Assembly: GCA_019671005.1 (NCBI GenBank)
Contig: CM033719.1
Location: 20,138,750-20,202,749, forward strand
Source: Hibiscus mutabilis
Lineage: Eukaryota; Streptophyta; Magnoliopsida; Malvales; Malvaceae
Direction of reading: 5' to 3'
Length of the DNA: 64,000 bases
Of the stretch, positions 1-12,264 are shown piece by piece. The notes under the pieces were generated by a model. That model had not been told where the DNA came from. It saw only the letters and a list, made by a program, of their open reading frames with translations, and did no database searches. Numbering within the stretch: position 1 is the stretch's first letter; each line of letters begins with the position of its first letter. The translations under genes were made by a program, and so were the position numbers.

Positions 1-38
1 TGGAGTAGAAGAGTAGCAGATCGCATGGCTGTAGCTGA
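1..38 (+). repeat. Copy 1 5' LTR, first fragment
   Basis: Matches the 3' LTR of the same element around 23323-23355 (shared stretch gaagagtagca with few differences). It ends with gctga (34-38), the target duplicated by the solo LTR that follows. Confidence 0.85.
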
Positions 39-3000
39 TGTGACCCCCTTAACCCAGTCTAGTCGCAAGACCAAACTGAGTGAGATATATTAGGGTTTGC
101 CGAGACAAACCCTAAAGATTTTCATTAAAACGGTCATTTTTTCTTTTATCTTATCTAAATGAATTTTTAAGTCCAAAGGTGATCATACTGGTTATGGTGT
201 GGATTACAACTCAATCAGATGTCAAATTGACATCCAATTGTTCTAAGTTGCATCTCAGGGACTAAAACGCAATGAATACAAACTTCAGAAAGCATCCTAA
301 TTGATTTAACGATTGGTGTACAAGTATAGGGCTTATCCGTATCACAACAGGGTCAAAATACAAAGGTATACCGATATGGTCCTTAAGCGTATCGGTATGG
401 GTATGTGTTCTCAAAAGTGTAGATTTCTAGTAGCTAAAGGTCGTATCGATACAGCTACCCGTGTATCGAAACCAGGCTTATTTATCAGCTATGCGTACCA
501 ATACGATCCTCAGGCGTATCGGTACGCCTAGGCAATTATGCCCAAATTGAGCTGAGATAGGTCACCGCGTATCGATCCCTGAGGACCTGTACCGGTACAA
601 ACAGACCTGTAATTACCTCTTGGTCCAACATATGACACTTTGGCTCAATCTAACACACTCCAAACATCATTTGATCATCATATAACCTTACAAACAACAA
701 TTCCTCAAGCATAGCAGCAATGTAGAAGATCATACACAACATCTCAAATCCAAAACATTATACCAAACTTTTACAACCAGGGAGTACCCAAAATAAACCT
801 CCCAAAAACATCTTGGTCACATTGCCTCTTATTACTACTTAGCATTTATAAAATCATACTTTGAAATTGTCTTGTCCCTTGGATCTACTCTTGCACACTT
901 GGTGTCCGAATAGGCCTATTTCTCTGCATTGATGAGTAAAGAGAGCGTAAGCTATAAGCTTAGTGAGGTAATCGCAAACACACTCATCAATGCAATTAAA
1001 ATCATTTTACTTCAAACCAAGTGTATAAGTCTCATGGAAAAAAACATCTTATGCTTCTATAATCTCTTCAAAAATGCACATTTAAATCATTTGTAACTCA
1101 TGTATCATGGATTTCTATCATAACCTCAATTTAAGCTTCATATGCCAAAATCTCTAAATAGGAAGCTTAAAGAGCATCTCATGTATAAACCATATTATAC
1201 AAACATAATCAAACTCTCATGATACAACATCTCATATATTGGCATTCAAGTGACTCAAAACAAGTTTCTTTCTATTTTATCAAACCAACATCGGATACAC
1301 GGATTTCCTAAGTGGTTCTTTCAACCACTTCTCATACATCCTCGAACCGCAGCAGCCCTCAACGGTTATAAAGTATAAATCCACCAACGGGAGAATTGGC
1401 ACACTCTTGACCCCTCGACCGTTGTGGTTTTCATGGTGGATCATGGCATACTCTTGACCCCTCGAAACACATGAGGCGACTTATTATAGTGCACTTTAAA
1501 CCCTATGGCTAGCCAACTATATCTGATAACATTTTTACTTCAGCCACTTGCCAGTATACTCAATAATAACCTCATTAACTTACTGGTTTACATATGAATC
1601 ATTTCAAATCATTTTCCAATACATTAAAGCATTCATTTTAGCATTCTCAAAATACTTTCATAAATCATTTCCTATGCTCAAATCTCATCATATATAATCA
1701 CTTGCAATTTCATTCATTTCTAAAACATGCATGTAACAGCAAGTAATCAAATCTATGAACATGTGCATGAGAATGTATTTTGTAAAACCGAAAACGAGAG
1801 AGAGCTCAACCAATGCTTACTTTCGAGCTTAGATAAGTGTTTCAAACTTATTCTAAACTCCCAAAACATCTTTCAAACCTTTTAATAGCAGTAAAACACG
1901 TTTCCACTTAACAACAACCAAACACCCAACTTGTCCATATACGATCAAGCTCCCGAAGCTTCCGCGATGTCTTCAAAAGCTAAAGATTATGCGTCTCCTG
2001 CTTTTCCGAAAAAAACAAAGGATTAATGCACTTCCATGCATCTCAAATCCCCAGCAAACAACAAACACAGCTTCGACTTCCTTAAATCCATCAAACGCAT
2101 ATCTAAAACAATTAAAATCAGCACCAAACTTCATCTAAACAAATCCCAACCAAGAACTATTGATTTCAACATCTTAACGACATCCAAAAACATCCTAAAC
2201 ACGTCATTATACCTCCAGCAACACCACAACACCAAGATCACATCAAAAATCAACTTAAACAACCTAGAAAATTAGCAATTCACATAGTTTCAAGATTCCT
2301 TTAATTAACCTCTTCTTTTAACATTAAAACACATCTTATAAGAGATCTAAATCAATTAGACCTTACAAAACAGATCCAACTCAGTTCTTATTCAATTTTC
2401 CCACAAAAATCAATTTAACTACCAAATCCATGTGTGAATCATAATTCCATAACATAAATCAGTAATAAAGGATCAAGAACTTGGGAATTTCAATAAAGAA
2501 CCTTTAATTAGAGGAGAGAAACGAAATCACCTGTAATTGTTGATTTCTCCCTTAATCGGCAATTATTGGTTGAAATCCAAATAGATTTTGATGCAAGAAT
2601 TAAAGGAATCAAGTAGAAAATCAAAAAGGAAATCAAAAAGATTGATTCCTGGAGATTTTATAAAGATTTTGATAGTTTGGTTGCTGAGAAAGTTGAGAGA
2701 AAAGAAATCTCAAAGTTAGTTACGTACGAAAGTGATTTTTGAAAATAAAATCCTTTTATTTAATCTATTTCCTTTTAATACCAAACTAATTAAAAACACC
2801 TTAAAATAGCCTAAATTAAGGGAAAATCTGATTGAAAAGTTTGGGTAAATAGCTCCTTAAAGATTCTAAGTTTTGACCCTTTTACGATTTAGTCACCAAA
2901 AAATAGTTTTGAAACTTTACATTTTAGCCACCAGACCAAAATGTCCCAAAATCATATTTAGTTATTTCAAATTGAATTTACCAAAACCTTTAAAATGCTA

Positions 3001-3155
3001 ATTAAAGATTTTCTAGAATTTCCCCACATTTTATTGTGACCAAAACCTATTTATTAAGATTTAATTCCAGAAACTAACTCGAATTGTCTAATTCGGTTCT
3101 CCCAAACCTTCTAATCGATCCGTCTAACATCTAGGCCCAAATTCAAGGCGTTACA
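39..3155. mobile_element. Solo LTR of a chromovirus/Tekay-like Ty3/gypsy element (first copy)
   Basis: Begins tgtgacccccttaaccc and ends ggcgttaca, a TG...CA terminus, flanked by a perfect 5 bp duplication gctga at 34-38 and 3156-3160. No internal domain or second LTR is present, so it is a solo LTR of 3117 bp left by LTR-LTR recombination. It is related to the LTR at 12265-15741: same ends, same order of blocks, including a shared cggatacacggatt block. Reading the minus strand gives a TGTAACGCC start typical of Tekay/Del LTRs, so the parent probably lay on the minus strand. Short frames inside (313-531, 2036-2275) look like chance. Lineage is an inference from the ends and the length. Confidence 0.9.
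330..600. repeat. Cluster of GTATCGATAC/GTACCGGTAC-type dyads in solo LTR 1
   Basis: About eight near-palindromic ten-base motifs related to cgtatcggtacg, gtatcgatac and gtaccggtac occur in 270 bp. The second solo LTR has the same kind of cluster near 12690-13020, so this is a property of the LTR family. Function is unknown. Confidence 0.7.
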
Positions 3156-3160
3156 GCTGA

Positions 3161-3288
3161 CGAGGCATAAAGAGATGGAGATGAATCTGCTTTTGCCCAC
3201 GTGAACTTTCTCCCTAATACGAAACATTAAATATAGCGGGAAATCAATGGCTTTCCTTAATAAAGCCGCGTGCACTTTAAGGTACTGA
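3161..3288 (+). repeat. Copy 1 5' LTR, second fragment
   Basis: Continues the LTR after the solo-LTR insertion: cgaggcataaagag and tttgcccacgtg are shared with 23348 onward in the 3' LTR. It ends in actga (3284-3288), the target duplicated by the next insertion. Confidence 0.88.
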
Positions 3289-5711
3289 TGTAACAACCAC
3301 CTCCCCTATCCGTACACCGAATATGAGTCAGAAATGCTGACTTCTTTATTCCAAGATCAGGGTAATTTAAAATTTTCAGAAAACTTCTTGATGGTCACCC
3401 ATCCTAAAATTTCTCTAGCCCAAGCACGCTTAACTTTACTTAAAATCGACATAAATTATTTATTCAAGTTCTAATCATGAATCAATTATCTTAAAACCCA
3501 TAACAACTTCAAAGGCCAATCTCAACTCGAATAAGTTTAGCAAGCATACATGCCACTATAAAAATCAACCTCAATTAGGATGTCATTACTGTGATTACCT
3601 GTTGAGCTTTCCAATATTGATGCAATGCTTTTCTCCCCTCATCTTGATTTACCTATGTGTGTACAATCAAACACACGCTAAGTACGAACTTAGTGAGGTA
3701 ATAAAGGAAATTAATAACAATAATTTAAACTTTATTCAAGTTCATGGCTACGTTTATATAGCATGATATATGTCAATGTCATAAGATTTTCATGTATACC
3801 CGGTTATTATAATATGCCTTATATGCATCATGATCGCTATATAAATATGACCATCATACCAATCATGTATCAACATAATATAAACCAGATATAAATTTCT
3901 TACCGATATACTTGCCATTTGCTCTGAGTGTTCATATAAATATTTCCCCAGAATTCATATACTCTCTAACATGTTTACCATTTATTATCCCTTTATTTAT
4001 AGCCCGATTATCAATGATTTCCCGGTTTCCCAATTTCATAGCCCAAATATAACCTTGAGGGCCCTGGGTACGCGAGTCAAATATGCACCAAAGTGCTAAC
4101 CCGCACGTTTATAAGCCCGTGCTAACCATTATCCCGCACGTTTATAAGGCCGTGCTAACCATTATCCTGCATGTTTATAAGGCCGTGCTAACCATTATCC
4201 CGCACGTTTATAAGGTCGTGCTAACCATTATCCTACACGTTTATAAGGCCATGCTAACCATTATCCTGCACATTTATAAGGCCATGCTTACCATACACTA
4301 AGTGTACTTTTAACACTATAGTGTTATCCCGAATTCCCGATTATGCAATGTGTTGCTGGAATCTATGGCATGCCAACTATACCCTATCCCTTAATGACTC
4401 ATTTGGGCAAAATTCCCGAATTTATTCTATCCACGGAAATGTATATCAATATAATTTAATATTGGGCAATTCATACCCGAAATAACATTCATAGCATACC
4501 ATCATCAATAACTAGTGATCAATGCATTTGTTTTGAACCCTTGACATATTTAAAATATGTCAAATATATGATCAATGACATAAATATCATGCCAACATAT
4601 AAATCATGTAGACTTATCGCAAGTCTTACCAATGATGTTTTAAACAACCATGTATCATGTTATGTATGCATTGCACTCACCTGGGCCATTTATTAGCACG
4701 CCTCATGCTTTTGGCTGGAAAAGAATGTTAATTTTTTCTCCATTATTTTACATATATATCTATTAAATGAATATTAAATTCATTTAATAGTGAAATTACA
4801 ATTTTGCCCTTTTTATCCAATGGTTGAGATTGATTTTATCATCAATCAAGGGCCAAGATTTAATCTTCCATTTTCTCTTTCCAAAATTTACCTTATAACT
4901 TTTTAAATATTTCAAAAATGCCATTGGGGCTAAATAACCAATTTGCCCTCCAACTAGTTTTTATTTACTAGTTTGCCATTCTTGTAAAAATTCAACTAAA
5001 TCTAGTTGGAATCCAACCAAATAAAATAAAACATTCATAAAATAATATTTTATGAATTTTTCCATGTCTTTTGAATCAGTCTCCATAATTTCCATTCGAT
5101 CCAATATACCGATAAATAATCCTTTACTCATAAATAAACTGTAGGATTCATCTTGAATCAAACTAAAAATATTTTCAACACTTGGAAATGACTTTTATAA
5201 CCTTTCTCTATCATATGGCAAAATTTCATAATTTTCCAGTTCGACCCGGGTATCCGAACTCCACTTAAACTTTAACTGCGATTTTCCCAATAATTGAAAT
5301 ATCAGATCGAACCAATAATTCCACATTTGATTCACACCCTTAGGTGATATGTTTATTTATGAAATAAAAACCCTTAACTTTTGGTAAATTACAACTTTAG
5401 TCCCCAAACTTTTCCAAAGTTTATACTTTAGCCATAAAATTTCCAAAATTTACATTTTGGTCACTACCTCTTTAAACTTCAATTCACATTCCAATTTTCC
5501 TTGGAATTGAACCAAACTTTAAGAATACCTTATTCAATTCACTAACTATCACATGAGACCTTTAAACCTTAGAAATTTCCTTTCCAAAACCCATAATTAA
5601 AGAAATCCCAACTTTCGCATTTTTGTCATTTTAGTCACTGAGTTAGCTTTTAAGCTATTATCTTATTACTAAATGACTCTTAATCAACTTATTAAAGTTT
5701 GGGGTATTACA
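3289..5711 (-). repeat. Gypsy 3289-10369: 3' LTR (left)
   Basis: Runs from tgtaacaacc to ggtattaca, 2423 bp. Compared with the right LTR it lacks about 125 bp between cacctgggccatttattagc and tttttggctgg near 4700. It contains a tandem array of 33 bp units. Confidence 0.92.
4095..4295. repeat. 33 bp tandem repeat inside LTR (left copy, about 6 units)
   Basis: Units read gcacgtttataaggccgtgc followed by taaccattatcc. Each unit contains inverted arms gcacg/cgtgc. The plus-strand frame 4083-4301 is a by-product of this array and is not a gene. Confidence 0.9.
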
Positions 5712-5729
5712 ATTCTCTCCCCCTTAAGA
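5712..5729 (-). other. Polypurine tract of gypsy 3289-10369
   Basis: On the minus strand the sequence next to the 3' LTR reads ttaagggggagagaat, a typical plus-strand primer immediately before the TGTAATACC start of the LTR. Confidence 0.8.
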
Positions 5730-5929
5730 AAATTCGTCCTCGAATTTTCAAAACGTACATGTTTTAAACAAGTGCCGATACTGCTTTTCCATTACATCCT
5801 TTGCTTCCCATGTTGCTTTTTCCACTTGGTGATTGCACCAAATGACTTTCACCAATGGTATTTACTTGTTCCTTATTTCTTTTACGTACAACTCAACATA
5901 CTTGCCCTTCTAATAATCCATTCAAGCTA

Positions 5930-6560
5930 GTATAAAGTGAGCAGATTTAGTTAACCTATCCACAATTACCCAGATAGAATCTTTCTTACTGGAAGTTAAT
6001 GGCAATCTTATCACAAAATCCATTGTAACTCTATCCTATTTCCACTGCGGAATAGAAATAGATTGCAATTTCCTTGATGGCACTTGATGTTCAGCTTTCA
6101 CCTGTTGAGAAGTCAAGCACTTAGCAACAAACCCTGATATCATTCTTTTTCATACCAGGTCACCAATACCGACCCTTCAAATCTTGATACTTCTTTTTTT
6201 TCGATGCATAGTCAAGGGACTATAGTGTGCCTTAATAAGCAAATCCTGTTTCAACTCAGCATCTTTAGGAATATACACTTTATCTTTATAGTAAAAACAT
6301 CCATTGAGTTTAATCTCAAAATCTTTAATTCCACCCGATTCCACTTGCTTTATCTTGGTTATGCAATCTTCATCTCGTTGCTGACTTTCTTTAATCTGAT
6401 CTAACATTGATGATCTCAATTACAACTCTACCAATAACGAACCATTTGATTTTCCCTTTAACTAAGCATTTAAAGCTCATAATGTAGCGAATGTTTTCCG
6501 ACTCAAAGCATCTGCTACAACCTTTGCTCGACCTGGGTGGTAATCAATATAAATCCATTA
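5930..6560 (-). pseudogene. RNase H / integrase remnant of chromovirus-like pol
   Basis: In the direction of transcription (right to left), the end of the RNase H domain is visible near 6480-6545 (YHPGRAKVVADALSRK). Next comes the segment before the integrase zinc finger (6177-6419, with FEIKLNGCFYYKDKVYIPKD and a degraded HH part), then the start of the integrase core near 5935-6060 (MDF followed by [20 protein letters not shown] in a broken frame). The first catalytic Asp (MDF) is still readable. The region carrying the second Asp and the Glu is lost before the polypurine tract. Several stops and frameshifts make it non-functional. The remaining internal sequence (6560-7830) has no recognisable domain. 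Confidence 0.8.
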
Positions 6561-7827
6561 TTGGATTAAATCCAATCTTAAACTTAGTCTCTCGATTAAG
6601 CATCAAGCCTGGATGCTCCTTTTAAGCAACCCATTTAAAATTTCCAAACAATAGGAATACTCTCCTAACATATCCTTGATGCTCGGTATCCATAGCATAA
6701 GTTAAATCATTTTCATATTGATAACAAATTCCAATAAAACTCTGCATGCTCATGCATGCCAATTATCACAACACTCACATGATTGGTTTTGTAGTTTTCT
6801 TGAATCTCCAACATTAATTATAAATGTTAGAGAGTTCCTAATTTTCCTTGTCTTAATCTTTTTACGGAACTATGTAATAAATTCAGCTTGGCATTTTTGC
6901 CAGAAATCCTCACCACTTTTTTAAAGGTGGTTATCTCGATTTACTATTCCTCTTCACGAGCTATGACCTCTATTTAGATATTTTCTTATTCCGAATCCTT
7001 TCCATTGCGTCCAGCATAATTTACTGCTTCATAATTTTTTTAAATACATAGGGCAGTCAGTACTTCTTTATACCTGACCTCTAGCCCTCTATGAACTGTC
7101 ACAACAGACTCTCTTTTTGTCTGTAGAAAGCAGTTTAGAAGCAAATCAGCTCAGTTTATTAACTTGCACTCATACCCGTAAATAATCCAATTGCTTAAAT
7201 TAAGATGCAAGAACTCCATTGTATCTCTAGGATGAACTTTGTTACGGAACACTCAAAGAAAGAACTCTAGCTAACAAACTTTTGAGTATGTATCGTAACA
7301 TTACTTTATCAAATACGAGTCTAATCCTTTCATGCGAGATACTACTTTATTTTTAGTCTCCTCTGATCATCAATACAGAGTTTCTTCAACCTAACCTTTA
7401 TATCGTTAGACCATAGATTAACAATCATAGAATCTCTATCAATATCTTTCTAAAAATCTATTATGCTAGAACTCTTAATTCTTTTGCAATCAGTACCTAA
7501 GTAGGCTGATTCAAAATCGAGTCTAATGTCTGGAAGAAAAGCTCTTAATCCAGAACATGCATATCATGTTACCCTGGTGCCTCTGCACCATGCTAAGCTC
7601 AGGGTAGAGCATTATCATTAACTTTATCACTCTCGCGAATCTCTTGTTGATTCACTTGCCTAAACACCTGACACAAATCTTTTCTCATACATTGGAATTT
7701 AACATTACTATAAGCAATCACATCCATTCCAACAAGTAAAATCATCAGTAATTCTGACATCCTAGATGCATGTATACACTTTTGACCTTTACCATACTTC
7801 GTTTAATCTCCAGGACTGGCTAAACCT
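6560..7827 (-). other. Internal region of the gypsy element without recognisable domains
   Basis: About 1.27 kb between the RNase H remnant and the primer site. A full-length relative would have gag, protease and RT here, taking several kb. Only short frames remain and none looks like gag, a zinc knuckle or an RT motif, so this is deleted or heavily decayed sequence. Confidence 0.6.
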
Positions 7828-7842
7828 GTAGCTTTGATACCA
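7828..7842 (-). other. Primer binding site (initiator tRNA-Met type)
   Basis: The minus strand reads tggtatcaaagctac, close to the consensus tggtatcagagc complementary to the 3' end of initiator tRNA-Met. It lies five bases from the 5' LTR, which fixes the strand of the element. Confidence 0.85.
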
Positions 7843-7847
7843 ATAAA

Positions 7848-10369
7848 TGTAACAACCCTTTCCCCTATCCGTACATCAGATATGAGTCAGAAATGCTATG
7901 ACTTCTTTATTCCAAGATCAGGGTAATTTAAAATTTTCAGAAAATTTCCCGATGGTCACCCATCCTAAAATTTCTCTAGCCCAAGCACGCTTAACTTTAC
8001 TTAAAATCGACATAAATTATTTATTCAAGTTCTAATCATAAATCAATTATCTTAAAACCCATAACAACTTTAAAGGCCAATCTCAACTCGAATAAGTTTA
8101 GCAAGCATACATGCCACTATAAAAATCAACCTCAATTAGGATGTCATTACTGTGATTACCTGTTGAGTTTTCCAATATTGATGCAATTCTTTTCTGCCTC
8201 TCATCTTGATTTACCTACGTGTGTACAATCAAACACACGCTAAGTACGAACTTAGTGAGGTAACAATGGAAATTAATAACAATAATTTAAACTTTATTCA
8301 AGTTCATGGCTACGTTTATATAGCATGATATATGTCAATGTCATAAGATTTTCATGTATACCCGATTATCATAATATGCTTTATATGCATCATGATCACT
8401 ATATAAATATGACCATCATACCAATCATGTATCAACATAATATAAACCGGATATAAATTTCTTACCAATATACTTGCCATTTGCCCTGAGTGTTCATATA
8501 AATATGTCCCGAGAGTTCCTATACTCTCTAACCTGTTTACCATTTGTTATCCCTTTATTTATAGCCCGATTATCAATGATTTCCTGGTTTCCCAATTTCA
8601 TAGCCCAAATATAACCTTGAGGACCCTGGGTATGCGAGTCAAATATGCACCGAAGTGCTAACCTGCACGTTTTAAGGTCGTGCTAACCATTATCTCGCAC
8701 GTTTATAAGGCCGTGCTAACCATTATCCCGCACGTTTATAAGGTCGTGCTAACCATTATCCCGCATGTTTATAAGGCCATGCTAACCATTATCCTGTACG
8801 TTTATGAGGCCGTACTTACCATACACTAAGTGTACTTTTAACACAATAGTGTTATCCCAAATTCCCGATTATGCAGCGTGCTGCTGGAATCTATGGCATG
8901 CCAACTATACCCTGTCCCTCAATGACTCATTTGGGCAAAATTCCTGAATTTATTCCATCCATGGCAATGTATATCAATATAATTTAATATTGGGCAGTTC
9001 ATACCCGAAATAACATTCATAGCATACCATCATCAATAACTAGTGATCAATGCATTTGTTTTCAACCCTTGACATATTTAAAATATGTCAAATATATGAT
9101 CAATGACATATATATCATGCCGACATATAAATCATGTAGACTTATCGCAAGTCTTACCAATGATGTATAAAACAACCATGCATCATGTTATGTATGCATT
9201 GCACTCACCTGGGCCATTTATTAGCATGCCTCACTAAATTCTACTCGATCCTTTCCTTTATAGAACCTCGAACTTTCTTTGATTTGGCCTTGACTGAAAA
9301 TTGAGTTTTAGGGTTGAATCGAGCTTGGAAAAATTTTTCTCTTTCTTTCCCTAGCCCTCAAGTTTTTGGCTGGAAAAGAATGTTCATCTTTTCACCATTA
9401 TTTTACACATATATCTATTAAATGAATATTAAATTCATTTAATAGTGAAATTACAATTTTGCCCTTTTTTATCCAATGGTTGAGATTGATTTTATCATCA
9501 TTCAAGGGCCAAGATTTAATCTTCAATTTTCTATTTCCAAAATTTCCCTTATAACTTTTAAAATATTTCAAAAATGCCATTGGGGCCAAATGACCAATTT
9601 GCCCTCCAACTAGTTTTTATTTGCTAGTTTGCCATTCTTGTAAAAATTCAACTAAATCTAGTTGGAATCCAACCAAATACAATAAAATATTCATAAAATA
9701 ATATTTTATGAATTTTTCCATGTCTTTTGAATCAGTCTCCAAAATTTCCATTCGATCCAATATACCGATAATTAATCCTTTTACTCAGAAATAAACTGTA
9801 GGATTCATCTTGAATCAAACTAAAAATATTTCCAACACCTGGAAATGACTTTTATAACCTTTCTCTATCATATGGCAAAATTTCATAATTTTCCAGTTCG
9901 ATCCGAGTATCCGAATTCCACTTAAACTTTAACTGTGATTTTCCCAATAATCAAAATTTCAGATCGAACCAATAATTCCGCATTTGATTCACACCCTTAG
10001 GTGATCTGTTTATTTATGAAATAAAAAAATCTTAACTTTTGTGAAATTACAACTTTAGTCCCCAAACTTTTCCAAAGTTTATACTTTAGCCATAAAATTT
10101 CCAAAATTTACATTTTGGTCACTACCTCTTTAAACTTCAATTCCCATTCCAATTTTCCTTGGAATTCAGCCAAACTTTAAAAATAACTTATTCAATTCAC
10201 TATCTATCACATGAGACCTTTAAAACTTAGAAATTTCCTTTCCAAAACCCATAATTAAAGAAATCCCAACTTTCGCATTTTTGTCATTTTAGTCACTAAG
10301 TTAGCTTTTAGTCTATTATGTTAGTACTAAATGACCCTTAATCAACTTAGTAAATTTTGGGGTATTTCA
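7848..10369 (-). repeat. Gypsy 3289-10369: 5' LTR (right)
   Basis: Runs from tgtaacaaccc to ggtatttca, 2522 bp, same order of blocks as 3289-5711. It retains a stretch near 9228-9360 that the left LTR has lost. Short frames inside are not genes. Confidence 0.92.
8655..8825. repeat. 33 bp tandem repeat inside LTR (right copy, about 5 units)
   Basis: Same unit as 4095-4295 with one unit fewer and a shortened first unit (gcacgttttaaggtcgtgc). The change in unit number between LTRs of one element shows the array is unstable. Confidence 0.88.
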
Positions 10370-10374
10370 ACTGA

Positions 10375-11364
10375 AGCCCTAATGTCACCACCTATATAAG
10401 AGAGACTTGGATGCCAATTCAAGAGAGTGCAATTATAAAAAAACAGTCATAGTCTGAAGCTTGCAAAAAACCACCAGAGTAAAAGCTAAAGAATTCCCGT
10501 CACGAAAGACGCCATTGAGAGAGGCTAATAGAGTGGGAGACCTGCAACAATAGTTTGAAGGCACGAAGGGAGTTTGTCGAGGATGCTCGACTCTTTTCTT
10601 TTCCTTTCTTGATAAAATGTCGTACTTAATACTTTTATTATGGATGTTTTAGGCTCAGACTTGAGCTCAATACTTTAGTTGGGATTATTGCGTCCTAGGA
10701 TTTTATGTTTTGATTACTTTATTATAATGCTATAGTTGTTTTCTCTTTATCTATTATATTCATCGCTCTTCATGCGTAGTTATTGTAAGGGCTATCAAGA
10801 AAGGCCTTTAACTATTGATCTGTGGCTTAATATCAAGAGAGTTAGGTTATACAAACGTGAGCAGTGGGGCTAAGCTATTAACTTAGTCTTAATCCAGCTT
10901 CGACATAAGTTTAGAATTTCAATGACTAAAAAGGAGTTCTTAAACAAATAATAGAGTTTTTACGGTTCACGCAAACATGTATTACCTTAGCTTCAATATT
11001 ATTAACTTCTAGGCATTAAGAGTCAGAGGTTCATTAGAAATCCTTTCGAGTAGATAAAGATCTTAATGGTTTACGCAGACATGTATAGCCAGTTTCTGTA
11101 GCATTATAATAAGTATTCAAGCATATATCCTTAAAAATAATCCAACTTCCATAATTATATGTTATTTGTCGTAGCTGTTAGTCTTAATCATAGCTATTTT
11201 AGTTTTAATAATGCAACAACCACCATTAATTGCAAACACGTTCTTAAGCCTAAGAAATTCATAGTTATTACTCCAATCCTCATGGGTTCGACACTCTACT
11301 TATCACTTTATTACTTGATTCGATGAGTATACTTGCTCTAAAGTGCATCACTATTTGACAAGCT
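10375..11364 (+). repeat. Copy 1 5' LTR, third fragment (with the transcription start region)
   Basis: Aligned to 23484-24490 of the 3' LTR throughout (for example agagacttgga, gagggagtttgtcgaggatgctcgactcttttct is shared apart from a few changes). It ends next to the primer site at about 11364. Confidence 0.9.
10393..10400 (+). promoter_or_regulatory. Putative TATA box of copy 1 5' LTR
   Basis: tatataag, preserved as tatataag at 23512-23519 in the 3' LTR, followed in both by agagacttgg. Position inside the LTR suits an RNA polymerase II start. This is inference from sequence only. Confidence 0.6.
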
Positions 11365-11373
11365 TCAAGTTTT

Positions 11374-11391
11374 TGGCATCGTTGCTAGGGA
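11374..11391 (+). other. Primer binding site of copy 1 (tRNA-Asp type, mutated)
   Basis: tggcatcgttgctaggga is a mutated form of the tggcgccgttgccgggga site used by Athila-type elements. Equivalent sites are seen at 50306-50323 (copy 3) and, reversed, at 47707-47724 (copy 2). Confidence 0.8.
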
Positions 11392-11484
11392 TTGGCAATT
11401 GATAATTACATTTTAATTGCACTTAGGACTTTATTTTTTTCTTGCATTTAATTTTGTTTTTATTTCTCAAGTTTGTTCTAGTGC

Positions 11485-12259
11485 ATGACCAGAAGTTCCA
11501 ACTCAGAACCTAATCTTCTGTTAGATAAAGTGCTTGAAAAGATTTTGAGCAATCTACACAGAGAGAAAAAGAATATGGTGAATGAGAATGATGGGAACGA
11601 CCGTGAGAACGAGCAAGAATGTGGTGTAATACTAGTTGGTTGATAGGGAGTTATCAACGCGGCTCAAGGAGAGCCAAATGCGACAGGAGGATCCACCCCT
11701 GCTTGAATCGTAAGGCCTATTAAAATGCATATCAAGCCTGCTATCAACAACCTCAACCCATCGATTATTGTACTAGATCTAGGGACAACCCACTTTGAGC
11801 TAAAGCACGTTATGTTCAACATGCTTAATACAATTGGACAATTTGGAGGATCAACAGGAGAGGGTGCTCGAGAGCATATTCAATATTTCTTGGATGTTTG
11901 TGTCTACTTTTGACAACCAAAGATTTTAGATGATGCCTTGAGACTCAAGTTATTTCCTTATTCCTTGCGAGATCGAGCCAAGGCATGGTTGAAGAAATGT
12001 TCCTCAGGATCTATTACATCATGGGATGACTTGTGCAGCAAGTTTCTGCACAGATATGATCCACTGAACGTGCACAATCAAAAGCATAGTGACATCATCT
12101 CGTTCCAACAATATTATGATAAATCCATGTATGAAGCTTGGGACAGATGCAAAGACACGTTACGCAAGTGCTCGATTCTTGGATTTCATGATTGGTTACA
12201 AGTCATGACATTCTATAATGGTGTCAACGCACCTACTAGGATGATGATTAACTTGTCGG
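11485..12259 (+). pseudogene. Athila-like gag, N-terminal part (copy 1)
   Basis: Starts at the ATG encoding MTRSSNSEPNLLLDK about 95 bases after the primer site, and is stopped by a TGA near 11642. Readable Gag sequence resumes with FELKHVMFNMLNTIGQFGG (about 11797-11853), is stopped by a TGA at 11911-11913, then continues with LRLKLFPYSLRDRAKAWL and SMYEAWDRCKDTLRKC to NAPTRMMINLSAN. These are hallmark segments of the retrotransposon Gag domain of Athila elements, and copies 2 and 3 have the same blocks. The frame is cut at 12264 by a solo LTR and continues at 15747 with GTLLQKEADEAFDILDQ. Gag would form the particle shell. This copy cannot be translated in one piece. Confidence 0.88.
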
Positions 12260-12264
12260 CTAAT

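Larger units (their letters stand above)
3289..10369 (-). mobile_element. Minus-strand Ty3/gypsy (chromovirus-like) element with a short internal region
   Basis: Two LTRs (3289-5711 and 7848-10369) surround only 2136 bp of internal sequence, and the whole is flanked by perfect 5 bp duplications actga (3284-3288, 10370-10374). Orientation is fixed by an initiator-tRNA-Met primer site on the minus strand beside the right LTR and a polypurine tract beside the left LTR. The internal part holds a decayed RNase H/integrase remnant but no recognisable gag, protease or RT, so it is an internally deleted, non-autonomous copy. The LTRs differ by many substitutions, by a block of about 125 bp missing from the left one (near 4700), and by tandem-repeat number, so it is an old insertion. 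Confidence 0.93.

Noticed and set aside
313..531. 72-codon plus-strand frame in solo LTR 1
   Set aside because: It runs over the palindrome cluster, is not kept in the related LTR at 12265-15741 and has no recognisable motif.
4095..4295. Possible CRISPR-like array of short repeats
   Set aside because: Repeats are head-to-tail without unique spacers and lie in an LTR of a plant retrotransposon.
4083..4301. 72-codon frame with HVYKAVLTII repeats that looks like a repeat protein
   Set aside because: It is the translation of the 33 bp LTR minisatellite (length divisible by three); the copy in the other LTR is interrupted.
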